Shown: positions 10,975 through 21,544 of the stretch, piece after piece
How positions within the stretch are numbered: the first letter of the stretch is position 1
Layout: each line of letters opens with the position of its first letter
Assembly: GCA_022059125.1 (NCBI GenBank)
Contig: JAEUWY010000008.1
Location: forward strand, 1,364,001-1,428,000
DNA length: 64,000 nucleotides
Direction: 5' to 3'
Source: Corynespora cassiicola
Taxonomy: Eukaryota; Ascomycota; Dothideomycetes; Pleosporales; Corynesporascaceae
Made by a program: the position numbers and the translations under genes
The notes under the pieces: generated by a model
Databases searched by the model: none
Told to the model about the DNA's origin: nothing
The model's input: only the letters and a program-made list of their open reading frames with translations

Positions 10975-13505
10975 TAAATACACACCCAACCCCAGGGTTC
11001 TTACAGGTCTCATAGTGGCAGCACATTTGGGACATTATGTAGTGGTCAAGCAGCTACTCGCCGAGGGCGCCGATGTCAAGGCCCAGGGTGAAGACTACGG
11101 CAACGCGCTCCAGGCAGCTTCATTGAGAGGCCACAAAGACATTGTCGAGCTGCTGGTCAGAGAGGGCGCGAATGTCAACGCTAAGGGTGGAGAATACGGC
11201 AACGCGCTCTGTGCAGCTTCATTGGGAGGCTACAAAGACATTGTAGAGCTGCTGGTCAAGGAGGGCGCGGATGTTAAGGCCCAGGGTGGACACTACGGCA
11301 GCGCGCTCCAGGCAGCTTCATTGAGAGGCCACAAAGATATTGTCGAGCTGCTGATCAAGGAGGGCGCGAATGTCAACGCTAAGGGTGGAGGATACGGCAA
11401 CGCGCTCTGTGCAGCTTCATTGGGAGGCGACAAAGAGATTGTCGAGCTGCTGGTCAAGGCGGGCGCGGATGTCAAGGCCCAGGGTGGACGCTACGGCAAC
11501 GCGCTCTGTGCAGCTTCATACGAAGGCTACAAAGACATTGTAGAGCTGCTGGTCAAGGAGGGCGCGGATGTTAAGGCCCAGGGTGGACGCTACGGCAACG
11601 CGCTCCAGGCAGCTTCATTGAGAGGCCACAAAGATATTGTCGAGCTGCTAGTCAAGGAGGGCGCGAATGTCAACGCTAAGGGTGGAGAATACGGCAACGC
11701 GCTCTGTGCAGCTTCATTGGGAGGCGACAAAGAGATTGTCGAGCTGCTGGTCAAGGCGGGCGCGGATGTCAAGGCCCAGGGTGGATATTACGGCAACGCG
11801 CTCTGTGCAGCTTCATACGGAGGCCACAAAGACATTGCCGAGCTGCTGGTCAGAGAGGGCGCGAATGTCAACGCTAAGGGTGGAGAATACGGCAACGCGC
11901 TCCAGGCAGCTTCATGGGGAGGCCACAAAGACATTGTCGAGCTGCTGGTCAGAGAGGGCGCGAATGTCAACGCTAAGGGTCTATACTTCGGCAACGCGCT
12001 CTGTGCAGCTTCATACGGAGGCGACAAAGACATTGCCGAGCTGCTGGTCAGAGAGGGCGCGAATGTCAACGCTAAGGGTGGAGGATACGGCAACGCGCTC
12101 TGTGCAGCTTCATTGGGAGGCGACAAAGAGATTGTCGAGCTGCTGATCAAGGAGGGCGCGAATGTCAACGCTAAGGGTGGAGGATACGGCAACGCGCTCT
12201 GTGCAGCTTCATTGGGAGGCGACAAAGAGATTGTCGAGCTGCTGGTCAAGGCGGGCGCGGATGTCAAGGCCCAGGGTGGACGCTACGGCAACGCGCTCTG
12301 TGCAGCTTCATACGAAGGCTACAAAGACATTGTAGAGCTGCTGGTCAAGGAGGGCGCGGATGTTAAGGCCCAGGGTGGACACTACGGCAGCGCGCTCCAG
12401 GCAGCTTCATTGAGAGGCCACAAAGATATTGTCGAGCTGCTGATCAAGGCAGGCGCGGATGTCAAGGCCGAGGGTGGATCCTACAGCAACGCGCTTCAGG
12501 CAGCTTGTCGTGAAAATCAGAGAGCGATAGTCGAACTGTTGATCGAAAAAGGAGCAGATTTGAAAATTACTGATAACCATGGCTGGACGCCGCTCAATGC
12601 AGCATCAAGCAACGGCCATCTCGAAGTGGTCAAGCTTCTGCTCGAGAAGGGCGCAGATCTGACGGTGGCCAACAACAATGGCTGGACACCGTTGGACTCA
12701 GCGGCGCTCAACGATCATTCGGAGACAGTCGAACTTCTTTTCGAACACAGTTTTGATCTCAATAGTTCTGGTGTCTTATATGGATCTTCTCTCAATCTTC
12801 TTGCCTTCAAAGGATACACCGATCTTGTACAAATATCTTGTGAGCAAGGTAGAGGGAACCCGAGGGCTACAGATAGCCATGGCCGTGCTCCTCTTCACCT
12901 TGCTGCAAGAGGTGGTCATTTAGATGCCTTTATCTACCTGCTCGGACTACACCTCGGTGACCTTGCAAAGGGCGATGAACTATTGTCTTATGCTTCTTCA
13001 GGAGGCTCGCTGGACATTGTCCAGAAGGTGATAAAAGATTTTCCCAAACCTTCATCCCAACACAATCACTGGAGCCCTCTTCATTGGGCTTGCAGAGCTG
13101 GAAAAGCTGATGTTGTAGAAGAATTGATAAGGGAAGGACTTTGTAGCTACCACATCACTACTTCGCAGCCTCTTGGTTCGTGGGACCCTGCTTCTATTGC
13201 CATGTTTCATGGAAACGAACATATGCTCAGTCTGCTTCCAACGAATTGTCGGTCTTTGCTGTCCTCTGGAGAAGACGCTGTTCGGGTTGTTGGTGAAAAA
13301 CATGGAGGAGCCTGGTGCAATGGATGCTTTCACGTAGGCTGAGGAACTGCTTCATTGGAACAAGACTTACATTTGATAGGACATCTACGGACCACGCTTT
13401 CATTGTCGAACATGCTTGGACTTTGATTACTGCTTCATGTGTAAACCTCTTTGGGACTACATACATGTCGATCATGAGTGGGATTACATTGAGTCTTGTG
13501 AATGA
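8322..13505 (+). CDS. NLR B: PNP_UDP-NACHT-ankyrin-ZZ protein
   Basis: Three exons, 8322-9321, 9384-13333 and 13380-13505, give 1691 aa. The first 890 or so residues look identical to NLR A: PNP_UDP domain, Walker A ADPGCGKS (422-429), Walker [12 protein letters not shown] (515-525). From residue 900 come 14 homogenised 33-aa ankyrin units, then three diverged units and further degenerate ankyrin-like sequence to about 1630. The unspliced frame stops at 13340, but removing a 46-nt intron (13334-13379, GTAGGC...GATAG, phase 0) joins CNGCFH to [21 protein letters not shown], a textbook ZZ zinc finger, ending WDYIESCE. That splice is inferred from restored homology. The protein is probably a cytosolic immune-type sensor with ankyrins for recognition and PNP as effector. 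It is divergent from NLR A across the spacer. Confidence 0.92.
11081..12763 (+). repeat. Tandem 99-bp ankyrin-coding repeat, 17 units (NLR B)
   Basis: Units 1-14 are near-identical 33-codon ankyrins with variable sites at the same places as in NLR A (residues 2, 5-6, 11, 14-18) and extra variation in the helix (DIVELLV, EIVELLV, DIAELLV) and linker (ANVN, ADVK). Units 4-5 (types GG/LGGDKE and RY/YEGYKD) recur as 12-13. Units 15-17 are diverged ([17 protein letters not shown] and so on) and look like the ancestral, non-homogenised end of the array. Confidence 0.93.
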
Positions 13506-14454
13506 CATGGTTAGCTCAGGTATGACCTGCAGCTGGAGTTCATGAACAGGCTGAGAACATTGGCGCTCTTAAATCTAGTTTTTTTACAGCAATTAATGAA
13601 CTTGCACATCAATATTACTGGTTATACATTACTGAAAAGGAATCAAAAAACACAAGGTTGCGATACGGATATATTGTCCTGTATCTGGGCTGCGTGTTAG
13701 CCGTTTCAGCAACAAGAGTCCCAGTTAAAACAGAGAACCGTTCTATGTACGCGCCAAGTCTGAGTTAACCTCCTTTATTCTAGGACTCAATAGGACAAAA
13801 AAAGATGAGTAGACCCGATTATTAATGAACTAAGCAGATGGTACATCCAGTCGCCACCAGCGGCAGGGATGACGGCCGACCCGTTCCTGCCCGGACCTTT
13901 GTGCAGAATCGGCCATATGAGGCGAAAAGAAGGACAGGTCTAACTTCCTCATTATCTTTGAGTAATCAGGCTCGAGCACTTCTCTACGACGCTAGTGATT
14001 GCAGTGTTTAGGCAAGGAGCCGTTTGTCGTACAATTGTGTAACCGCTGTATTTCCAAGGTCTGCAGAGCTTGTCCACCTTCATATAGTTGCAATTTTATT
14101 TCCTTCCAATAAGCCGAATAAATCCTCGGCCAGCTTACTGCTTAGTATGTGTATCAGCTGCGGTGCGCTCGACTAAAAAGTATGAGAATATTAGCAGGAT
14201 TGAGAAATAGTTTCTAGGGCTAAAGAACAGCACCATGTTTGTTTCCGTGTCACAAGAGTTTTAAGTTGTATAATACAATTAGTCATTAAATCATTACATC
14301 TAGAGAGTATTGTGGTTGTGTTGAAAGCTGAACGCCTTAGTTAATCCAGCGCCAACGTAACAGCCTTTGTAATTCAATCAAGGAAACAACTATCTCAAAC
14401 GGATCCATTTAATAGTAATAATTCATGTGTATCTGCTACTTGGAGTCCGTACCC
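13506..14454. other. AT-rich intergenic DNA
   Basis: Downstream of NLR B. No open frame of interest, no RNA gene or repeat recognised; the AT-rich composition contrasts with the GC-rich ankyrin exons. Confidence 0.4.
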
Positions 14455-14733
14455 TCAAACAAGATGACCATTACCAGCCTTTTGCCGCTTTGATTTGCGC
14501 TGTCTATAATACCCAATCAATCCAATAAACAATATCAGACATAATATTCCAACTACAAGTCCACCAATTGCTCCACTTGGCATGCTGCTCTTCGCTGGTC
14601 GCTGACTAGCTTTTGCAGTGTGCGTTGATGTTTGTCTCGTCGCATTAAGGTTGCGGTTCTTTATGCTCGGTTGGTCCACGTCGAGAATCCGAGGGCGCCC
14701 ATCGTTATAGAACAAGTGACTTAGAGGAGACAT
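14455..14733 (-). CDS. Small single-pass membrane protein or 3' exon remnant
   Basis: The 92-aa frame has a polar N-terminal half and one strong membrane helix, GAIGGLVVGILCLILFIGLI, followed by a basic stop-transfer stretch (YYRQRKSKRQK). This resembles the C-terminal half of fungal single-pass surface proteins such as the one at 21545. There is no signal peptide. A splice acceptor-like CTACAG lies just before the ATG, so this could be the last exon of a gene whose ectodomain exon lies upstream on the minus strand (14750-15000), but I could not join one in frame. Possibly a relic. Confidence 0.35.
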   Translation of the reverse strand: MSPLSHLFYNDGRPRILDVDQPSIKNRNLNATRQTSTHTAKASQRPAKSSMPSGAIGGLVVGILCLILFIGLIGYYRQRKSKRQKAGNGHLV

Positions 14734-16207
14734 TTCTGTAGAAAGATTGAATTTTCAGGGTACCAGACCTTGATGGGCCTGTTCTTGATTGTAAGGTAGT
14801 TCTTACATGGCAAGGACAGACTTTTGTACATCACCCAAAGCACAGCTACCGTTTTGAGTGTTTGGACGCCGGTGTTCTGCGTGCCAAATTCTGGCTACCT
14901 ACTATCGAAAGCCCTGAGCTCGCGATTTCCTTCCACAGTCGTGTGCGTGAGCCCAAAAGAGGACACGGCGTTTTCGAAAGACTAGCCCAGCGGAGGTTAT
15001 GAGGGAGATCTGGTTTCGGTTGAGCCAGCACAGCTCGTGTTGGTGGGGGCTGTGCAGGCCCGGCGCTTAAAGCAGCGCGCAGCGCACCTGCGTCGCCTCT
15101 CAGACCTCCGTCTTCCGTAAACGGAATAAACCGACCAAAAAGAACCGAAAACGGATCTTTGGCAGACGGCCGAGCGAACGACAGAATCTATTTTCAATGT
15201 CCTATGGTCGTATGTGACAGTTGAATGTATTTCTAGATACATAAATGGAAAAAATGTCTTCTCTAGGTAGTGGTGTTGACTAAAATTGTATGTAGTCTTG
15301 ACATAATATTTGTGACATTTCTAGATGATCGCATATCTTCGATAAAAGATCGGAACGCTCTTTGTACCCACAGGGTAATAGCTGCTGTCGAGGCTCCACA
15401 CAGTATAGGCACATCTCTGCCCCATCAAAGAGAAATTCGGGGCTGTTCTTACCTGGCCATCTCATTTGCGTTCAGGAACCGTAATTAAGTATTACAAGTT
15501 CTCTAACATCATGGAAATAATCAACGCTTGTACGCGATTGTGGCGCTGTTAAGGGCTTGGCCCGTTTTGGCGTGATGCGACACGTAGAGAAAGGCGATAT
15601 CCTTTATCAACGGTGTGTCGTGCCATTAAAAAAACGAGCATCACATTTTAGTATTAGCTCACTATCTGTAGGTTTGTCCTGAGCTTTATTTTACGTTTGT
15701 ACAACTTTTCCTCCTGAGCTTCTTCTTCCTTTCTTTTTTACTAAATTTATGCGTTTAGAAATCTATACGTGAAGTTTATTATGTGTAACCTTTAGACTTT
15801 AACGATATTTTTTGGCGTATCTTAATGGAGATATGGTACATTTTAAGTTACCAAAGACTATTCAAGTTGGTAATGGGCATTACCTTAAAAAGCTGAGTTC
15901 TACATCCAGTCTTCCGCATAGCACTCACAATGAATGATCAAGTCTCGACGAATATACACTCTTTATTAGGTCTTTGGGTATATTTTTTGATTACTAAGGA
16001 GATTTAAGGGGGATTTTGTGATAAGAATTCGCAGTTACGACAGAATCACGTTTGTTCTTAGTCGCCGGTTTAGGTGGCCACTAGACAGTCATAGCAATGC
16101 AGGACACTCGAACCTAGTGATGAGATAGACATATATCATTATTCAATCACCATAATTCAACTGATTATCTTACACTAGAACTATGTAGATTCTTGTGATA
16201 CTTTGCG
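14734..16207. other. Gene-poor, AT-rich interval
   Basis: A GC-richer patch at about 14850-15180 has short minus-strand frames without family likeness; 15490-16200 is strongly AT-rich with no coding signal. It may be decayed, possibly RIP-affected, repeat DNA, but I recognise no element. Confidence 0.35.
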
Positions 16208-16552
16208 TCACTCGATGCCGATGCCTTCACGGAACGACTCCTGTTGTTCAGTTACACGTACCTCGACGGCTCGCATTATGGCCCTGCTGTTGGCTATTCC
16301 GTGCAATGTGCAGACTCGAATCTCGTGCCGTCGGGGGTGATATCGTATGTCATCGACAGTTATCCTTATCATAGTAGCGAGATTACGGCATCGGTCAATC
16401 TGATCACACATTTAATTTCTTTTGGCGTTTCGAAGTCTTCGCCGCAGTGGCTACAGCGTGTCGGAGTGGAAGAGCTTTTCATCATTATAGCGGCTATTCA
16501 GTGGACAATATTCCTTACTTTAACGCTAGTTCTTGTGTTTTCTATAGGTTAG
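16208..16552 (+). pseudogene. C-terminal fragment of an MFS-type transporter (tentative)
   Basis: An open stretch reads LDGSHYGPAVGYS, then LVPSGVISYVIDSYPYHSSE, then LISFGVSKSSPQWLQRVGVEELF and a hydrophobic end (IIIAAIQWTIFLTLTLVLVF). In fungal major-facilitator proteins the last loop and helix 12 have this order: a YV-DSYP-x-x-S-E turn, an F-G-x-S helix, a W-x-x-x-x-G-V connector, and a final helix with IQW. No start codon or upstream helices are visible, so it would be a fragment cut off from its gene. The call rests on pattern memory and is uncertain. Confidence 0.4.
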
Positions 16553-16555
16553 ATC

Positions 16556-17008
16556 CGGAAGAAGACGACAGTGTTGCATATGGAATTTTCGCTTCAGTGA
16601 GGACATGGCGCAAAGTAGTTGTAACGGGCATTCTGACCCAATGATGATCAATATTTTTGCCTTTAGTATAGATATCTGATGGCCGATCACCGTGAAAATT
16701 GAGCGTCAATTTGGTTGACGAGGAATTTTTAAGTTAGTCCAGATAAATTCAACAGCCACTTACTTTTCACAAGGCCAACAAAAAAATACCGACGAGACAA
16801 TATCGAGCAAGTAGACATTGCATTTTTTGGATCGTGATGTTCATTCATTTGGGCCATACGAGCCATTGATAACTAAACGTAATTTTTTATGTGTCTCCCC
16901 ATATACGATCCACCATTCCCGTGGTCATTAATGAGTCCTTGTCAGCACATATACGAGACTTGATGTCATCGAGATATGTCTGCAAAACGATAGTGGCTTG
17001 AAATCAAC
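16556..17008. other. AT-rich intergenic DNA
   Basis: No gene or RNA recognised between the transporter fragment and the 3' end of the cysteine-rich gene. Confidence 0.35.
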
Positions 17009-19225
17009 CTAATCACATCTCCAGCCGCAGGATTTGTGGCACTGTCCATTATTAGTACCACGAGTTCTGCGTGAACCCTCCCCAAAACTTACATATTCAT
17101 TCTTGCAGAGATCCTTTCGACAGAGCGCGATACACTCCATGGTATGGTCGCAATCATCAGTGCAAAGATCATATGTCTTCTGGCATTCACCACAAGGGGT
17201 CGGGCTTGCGGAAGTAGTCGATTTCGCAGGACCCATACCAGGCAAATTTTTAGGTAAGACTTCGGCCACCACTTCATCGCGGCGGTTACGGATATAATTG
17301 GCGGTGGAATCCGCAGAGATTGGGACCTTGTGAGTTGTCGAGGGAGTAGACATAAGAGTCGGCTTCGTTGTGGGGCAATCCTTGTGCACATTGCAGAGGC
17401 CACAGACGGAGCACTTCACACAGTACGGGTTGTAGAGGCATTGGCAATTGCATTTGTTAATGCAGCATCCATCAGATCCGCAGGCATGAACACACCCGTA
17501 GTGAGATGAAAAGCAATCTGAACAGGTAGGCGTGCCGTCCAGGGAATTAGCGGAGGCTAGGACCTGATGATTCTCGGATAAGCAAATTGTCGTAACAAAT
17601 TCAAAAGGCTAGTGTTAGCTTCCAAGACTGGACCATGTTCCAACAGCAATTGAGTACACCATCTCAATCACTCGCTCTCTGTATAGATCTACAACATGCC
17701 CGATTCAATTTTCTCTCTTTCACTTGATCTCTCCACATTCCTGTGTAGTATAATGTTCAAGAAACCTTGTTCATACCTTTGTGTGCTCTTGTGGCGATCG
17801 AGCGATAGGCACGAGCATGCTGGGGGCAGCATTGACCAAATCGTGCTCTAGGAAAGGTTTACGGGGGCATTCGGGATACCTACAATCCGCAATGCACTCA
17901 ACGCTGTCAGTTTGTGACTTACAGTAATCTTCTGGGGAACTTACGTGGCGGTTTTCTCGACCGACATCGCATTTGCACCAATTCTCGCAACCATTGCCTT
18001 TGCAGCCCTTCAGGCACTTATCGTAGCTCATTGCACATTTAAGACAATAATAGCTTTCTGTCCCGACGGCAGGTTCCTCCATACTATCAGGCATGTCCAC
18101 GCTGGCTACGCCCCGCTTATTCAAATCCGAAAGAGGGCACTCGGGATAGTTGCAGGTCTTCATGCACTTGTATCTATTAACACAATGTCTAGCATGCTAT
18201 TTGGGGAATGCCTTACGTCAGTTCGGGCTCGACTGACATGGCAGCGGCAACTGTCATTGCATCCATTGCGTTTGCAGCCCTTCTTGCATTGATCGAAGAG
18301 GAGTTGGCATGGAATACATAGGCTCGGCAAGGGGGCGGACATGGCGCGCTCCTCGAAGCCAGGGTGAGGATTCCGAGGGCAGCTGGGGTATCTGCAGGAC
18401 TTGACGCACTTGAATTTGTCAATATAATGTTTGCGGTAGTAGTTCACGGAGGTGTAAGCTCACGTCTTTATGCTCTCGACCAACATCACAGCGGCACCAG
18501 TTGTCGCATCCATCGCCATTGCAACCTTTTTTACATTTACTAAAGAAGTGCATGCATACAAGGCATGGGTTGGGCGGTGGGGGCGGGATGCGCCGGCGGA
18601 TTTCACTCGAGCTGTGATCGGGGCACTTGGGGTAATGGCAAGCCTTGGTGCACTTGCATCTGTCAGTAGAGCGTGTACGATAGTGGTTCACGGATACCTT
18701 ACAACAGCTTCCGATCGACCGGCGTCGCAGCGACACCAATTTTCGCATCCCTCGCCTTTGCAAGTCTTCTTGCATTCATAAAAGCGGACCTGGCATGGAT
18801 GGCATGGGTCCGGCTTGGGGGCCACCATATGGGGCATCTCGCGAGGAGTGATGGGTGCATCATCTGCGCCCTCGAGCTCTTCCGTGGCGACAGGAGGACT
18901 CCCAAGACACTTGAAGTCATAGCAATATTCAGCACACATGGAGATGTCAGTAACAGGAACATACTAACTGAAGGGCTTCAGATTCGCTTACAAGGGGTAA
19001 GTTGCTGGCGATATCGCAGCGACACTTGGCATCACATTCGTTGCCTTGGCAATCAACCATGCAGCCTGCGAGGCTGTTGTTGCATGAGATGCAAATTGTC
19101 GGCCAAGGAGGGTCCTCAATGTTGGGTGAGGTGAGGGTGGCCGTGGCCTCATGGCTAGCATGGTCCGCAGCCCCCGCGATTGCGAAGAGGCCGGATAGCG
19201 CGAGGATGACGCGCGAGGGCTTCAT
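17009..19225 (-). CDS. Secreted protein of repeated cysteine-rich modules, eight phase-0 exons
   Basis: Exons: 19225-18992, 18909-18703, 18652-18464, 18408-18217, 18166-17945, 17896-17777, 17608-17093 and 17041-17009, giving 570 aa. All seven introns (48-168 nt) fall between codons. A signal peptide (MKPSRVILALSGLFAIAGAA) starts the protein. The repeated module is C-x3-C-x4-C (as in CTKACHYPKCP), a variable proline-rich linker, then P-C-x2-C-x6-C-x3-C-x4-C-x3-C-x-C-D. The second half occurs seven times (exons 1-5, twice in 7); the first half begins exons 3-6 right after the acceptor. Exon 2 lacks part of the first half because its expected acceptor reads ATG, so a site 27 nt further on is used. 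I do not recognise the family; a disulfide-rich extracellular or wall protein is the inference. It is divergent from the secreted protein at 19804. Exon 7's start after the long intron is the least certain junction. Confidence 0.8.
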
Positions 19226-19803
19226 ACTGGGCTCTGCAAGAGTGGGAATAGATTTGGGGTGAGTTGGAATTGCTTGGCAGTGGAAAGCTGCAGAAGTGAG
19301 TGTCGAACAAAGGTGTGGAGGAGTAAGGTGGAGGAAAGAAGGACGGAGGCAGGCGAAGGGAATTTTGTGAGACCCGACCGGGGGGGGAAGCGAGGCTTCA
19401 GGTGGAATTTGGATGGCTTCTTCACATAAAAAGACTGGAGTAAAGGCAGGAGCGACTGCAGGTGAAAGGGCCAGCTTACCAGCCGGTCCCCCAGTCCAAC
19501 CACCCAAGCCAGTGCGAACACCCCACTACCATTCCAACGAGTGAGTGCATGGGTTTATACTTGTGCATTATATGAATGAACGCACCAAAACCGGTCCTTC
19601 AGCATGTGATATCATTCACATAGTATGGTAGGAAACCCTGATAAACCGTCTCTGAGCTCCTGCCGCGTTTGGGTCAAGCCCGTGGCCCCAACTTTGCGCA
19701 ATCACCGACTCCAACTGGCTGGAACCACCACCATTCACTCTTTACCATAGACCTCACCTCGAAATTGATTCAGTTTCCGTTCTCAAGGCCATTTGCGCTG
19801 AAG
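19226..19803. promoter_or_regulatory. Shared divergent promoter of two secreted-protein genes
   Basis: The 578-bp gap separates two start codons facing away from each other, each beginning a signal peptide. No TATA box is convincing on either side. Co-expression is inference from the layout only. Confidence 0.45.
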
Positions 19804-20763
19804 ATGAAGACCTCACTCGTCCTCGCGGCTGCCCTCGCCGCAGTTGTGCTTACGTTCCCAGACTCCGAATTCACAGGCCCGGCAGAAATGGGTTCGTAAT
19901 GGCTAGCGCCATTCTGTCTGATGAAAAGCTAACAGAAACCCCAGAAGGATACGACGAGGTTGTAAGCTCCGTGAACGTTACCCTTTTCGAAGAAGACGAC
20001 TATAAATCCAGACTTACTCCTGCGGCGCTAAGCCACTCGCCTCCTCCAGAACTTCAAGCAGGAACAGGCGACACAACCGCATCTCGTACTGTCGAACTCA
20101 GAGTCGGACAGAAGAAGCAGCATGTTGGCATCTTGTACGGCCAGGAGTTGTGGAATAGCGTCTATGATTGTCTCAAGCAACTCTGCCCGCCAGTGACTGA
20201 GGGAGGCTTCATGTGCCTGGATCAGGGGAAGGCATGCAAGATAGAGGGTATCTGGTTCGAAGGTGGTAAGAACCTCGACAAGCGAGAAGGTGGCGAAATC
20301 TTAATTCTGAGGGCCTATGGATCCCACATTCCCCCGGAAATGGATGACCTCCGACATAACATGTCAGTAATTTTTCTATCCACCCGTTTTGGGGATACTA
20401 ACTTGACATAGGCTGCGTATGCTCGCAGGCATGTGGAAGGTCGAGTCCGAGACGTATACGAACCAAAAGCTGACCAAGCTTCAGACCAGCAACATTTTTG
20501 ATGGCGGATTCAACGTCATGGCCAATGTTGCAGAGTTCAACAGTGTACATATTGACGGTTACATCATTGAGGCTGTGCTGGAGTTCCGCCGCACACCTGT
20601 AACGGGAAGGTATAGCTGCCCTGCTGCTATTGATGGCATCACCTACTTCCTAGATGACAACGTCCGCTCGGATTTCGCCAAAGCGATCGGAATCAACAAG
20701 AAGGATCTTGGCTCCTATACCGCCTGTAGCGTCCCCTTTTACTTCAAGCCCTTAGGAGATTGA
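19804..20763 (+). CDS. Small secreted protein, family shared with the gene at 48050
   Basis: Exons 19804-19891, 19936-20362 and 20412-20763 give 288 aa; introns of 44 nt (ending GCTAACAG) and 49 nt (ACTAAC...CATAG) are required to keep the frame. A signal peptide (MKTSLVLAAALAAVVLTF) is clear. The mature part has an acidic N-terminus with an N-glycosylation-like NVT, then VELRVGQ, W-x-x-V-x-D-x-L-x-x-LCP, LRAYGS, RMLAGMWKVESETY and a C-terminal YTACS, with six or so cysteines. The same elements in the same order occur in the 48050 gene. No family name recognised; extracellular, possibly an effector-like protein by inference. Confidence 0.8.
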
Positions 20764-20958
20764 GTGAAATGCTTCATGTTCCTGGAGAACCTACCGCTTC
20801 CGTGGTATATTGGCATCATAATGTATGAGCGGACGTGCTCACAAAGGTCTTCCAATAGACAAATTCAGTTTCATACATCTATTTTACGAATTTGTCCTAA
20901 ATATATCTATCTATTCTAAAAGGCGGGAGAGAATTAAATATTCTGCCACGTGATTCTT

Positions 20959-21400
20959 TCAGCCTGAATTGTATTCTGGCTGGATGATTTCCGAGCCGTG
21001 GACTTTGGCTCCCTTCTTGCCTTCTGGCGTTGACTTAACTATGTATTCCCGTAACGGTCCTCGGTTAGCCTTCTCCGTGATGAATACCTCTCTATTACTA
21101 TACGCTTGAACAAATTAGTCCCTGACTTCGTCCACCAAATTCGATAAAGAACGAGCACCGAGATCCGGATGGTATGACTTTTTGGACAATGAAGTACATA
21201 TTTCACTATCTTTGAATAAAAGTAGCCTCGATTGTCCTATCAGCCTATTTATCTCCGGACGGAGATGGATTGGCTGTCGGATGAAGTTGTTGGACTGGAG
21301 GGTGAATTTGCGCACAACAGCCGCGCATTCGGATTCGGTGAAAGGAAGAAAGGGCACAATCAATATTATTCTTCCTATTACATACGACTGGACTATGCTA
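20959..21400 (-). pseudogene. Clp/Hsp100-type AAA+ protein, C-terminal fragment with one stop
   Basis: The minus strand reads YVIGRI, VPFLPFTESECAAVVRKF, then YHPDLGARSLSNLVDEVRD, a TAA at 21117-21115, and in the same frame FVQAYSNREVFITEKANRG to a TGA at 20961-20959. The I-G-R-I...VPF-x-PF and x-LGARSL motifs match the small C-terminal domain of the second AAA+ module in fungal ClpB-like proteins. Only one base prevents continuous translation of this piece, but the rest of the protein, including the ATPase core, is absent upstream. A relic, decayed little. Confidence 0.55.
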
Positions 21401-21544
21401 GTGATATGCTAAATGCGGTGTTAAATAAACGTTGCCAGAAGTAGCCGTCATACATGTAGCTTGATGTCATCGCATCACCTTCATTCAGCCACATTAAAAA
21501 CATTACATACCCCCCCCCCCCCTACTACCAACAACCCACTCGCA

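Noticed and set aside
623..12763. CRISPR-like regular repeats
   Set aside because: The regular 99-bp periodicity is protein-coding ankyrin repeat, with no spacer structure.
21510..21522. C13 tract, also G10 at 40469-40478
   Set aside because: Homopolymers in flanking DNA with no associated feature; possible length errors only.
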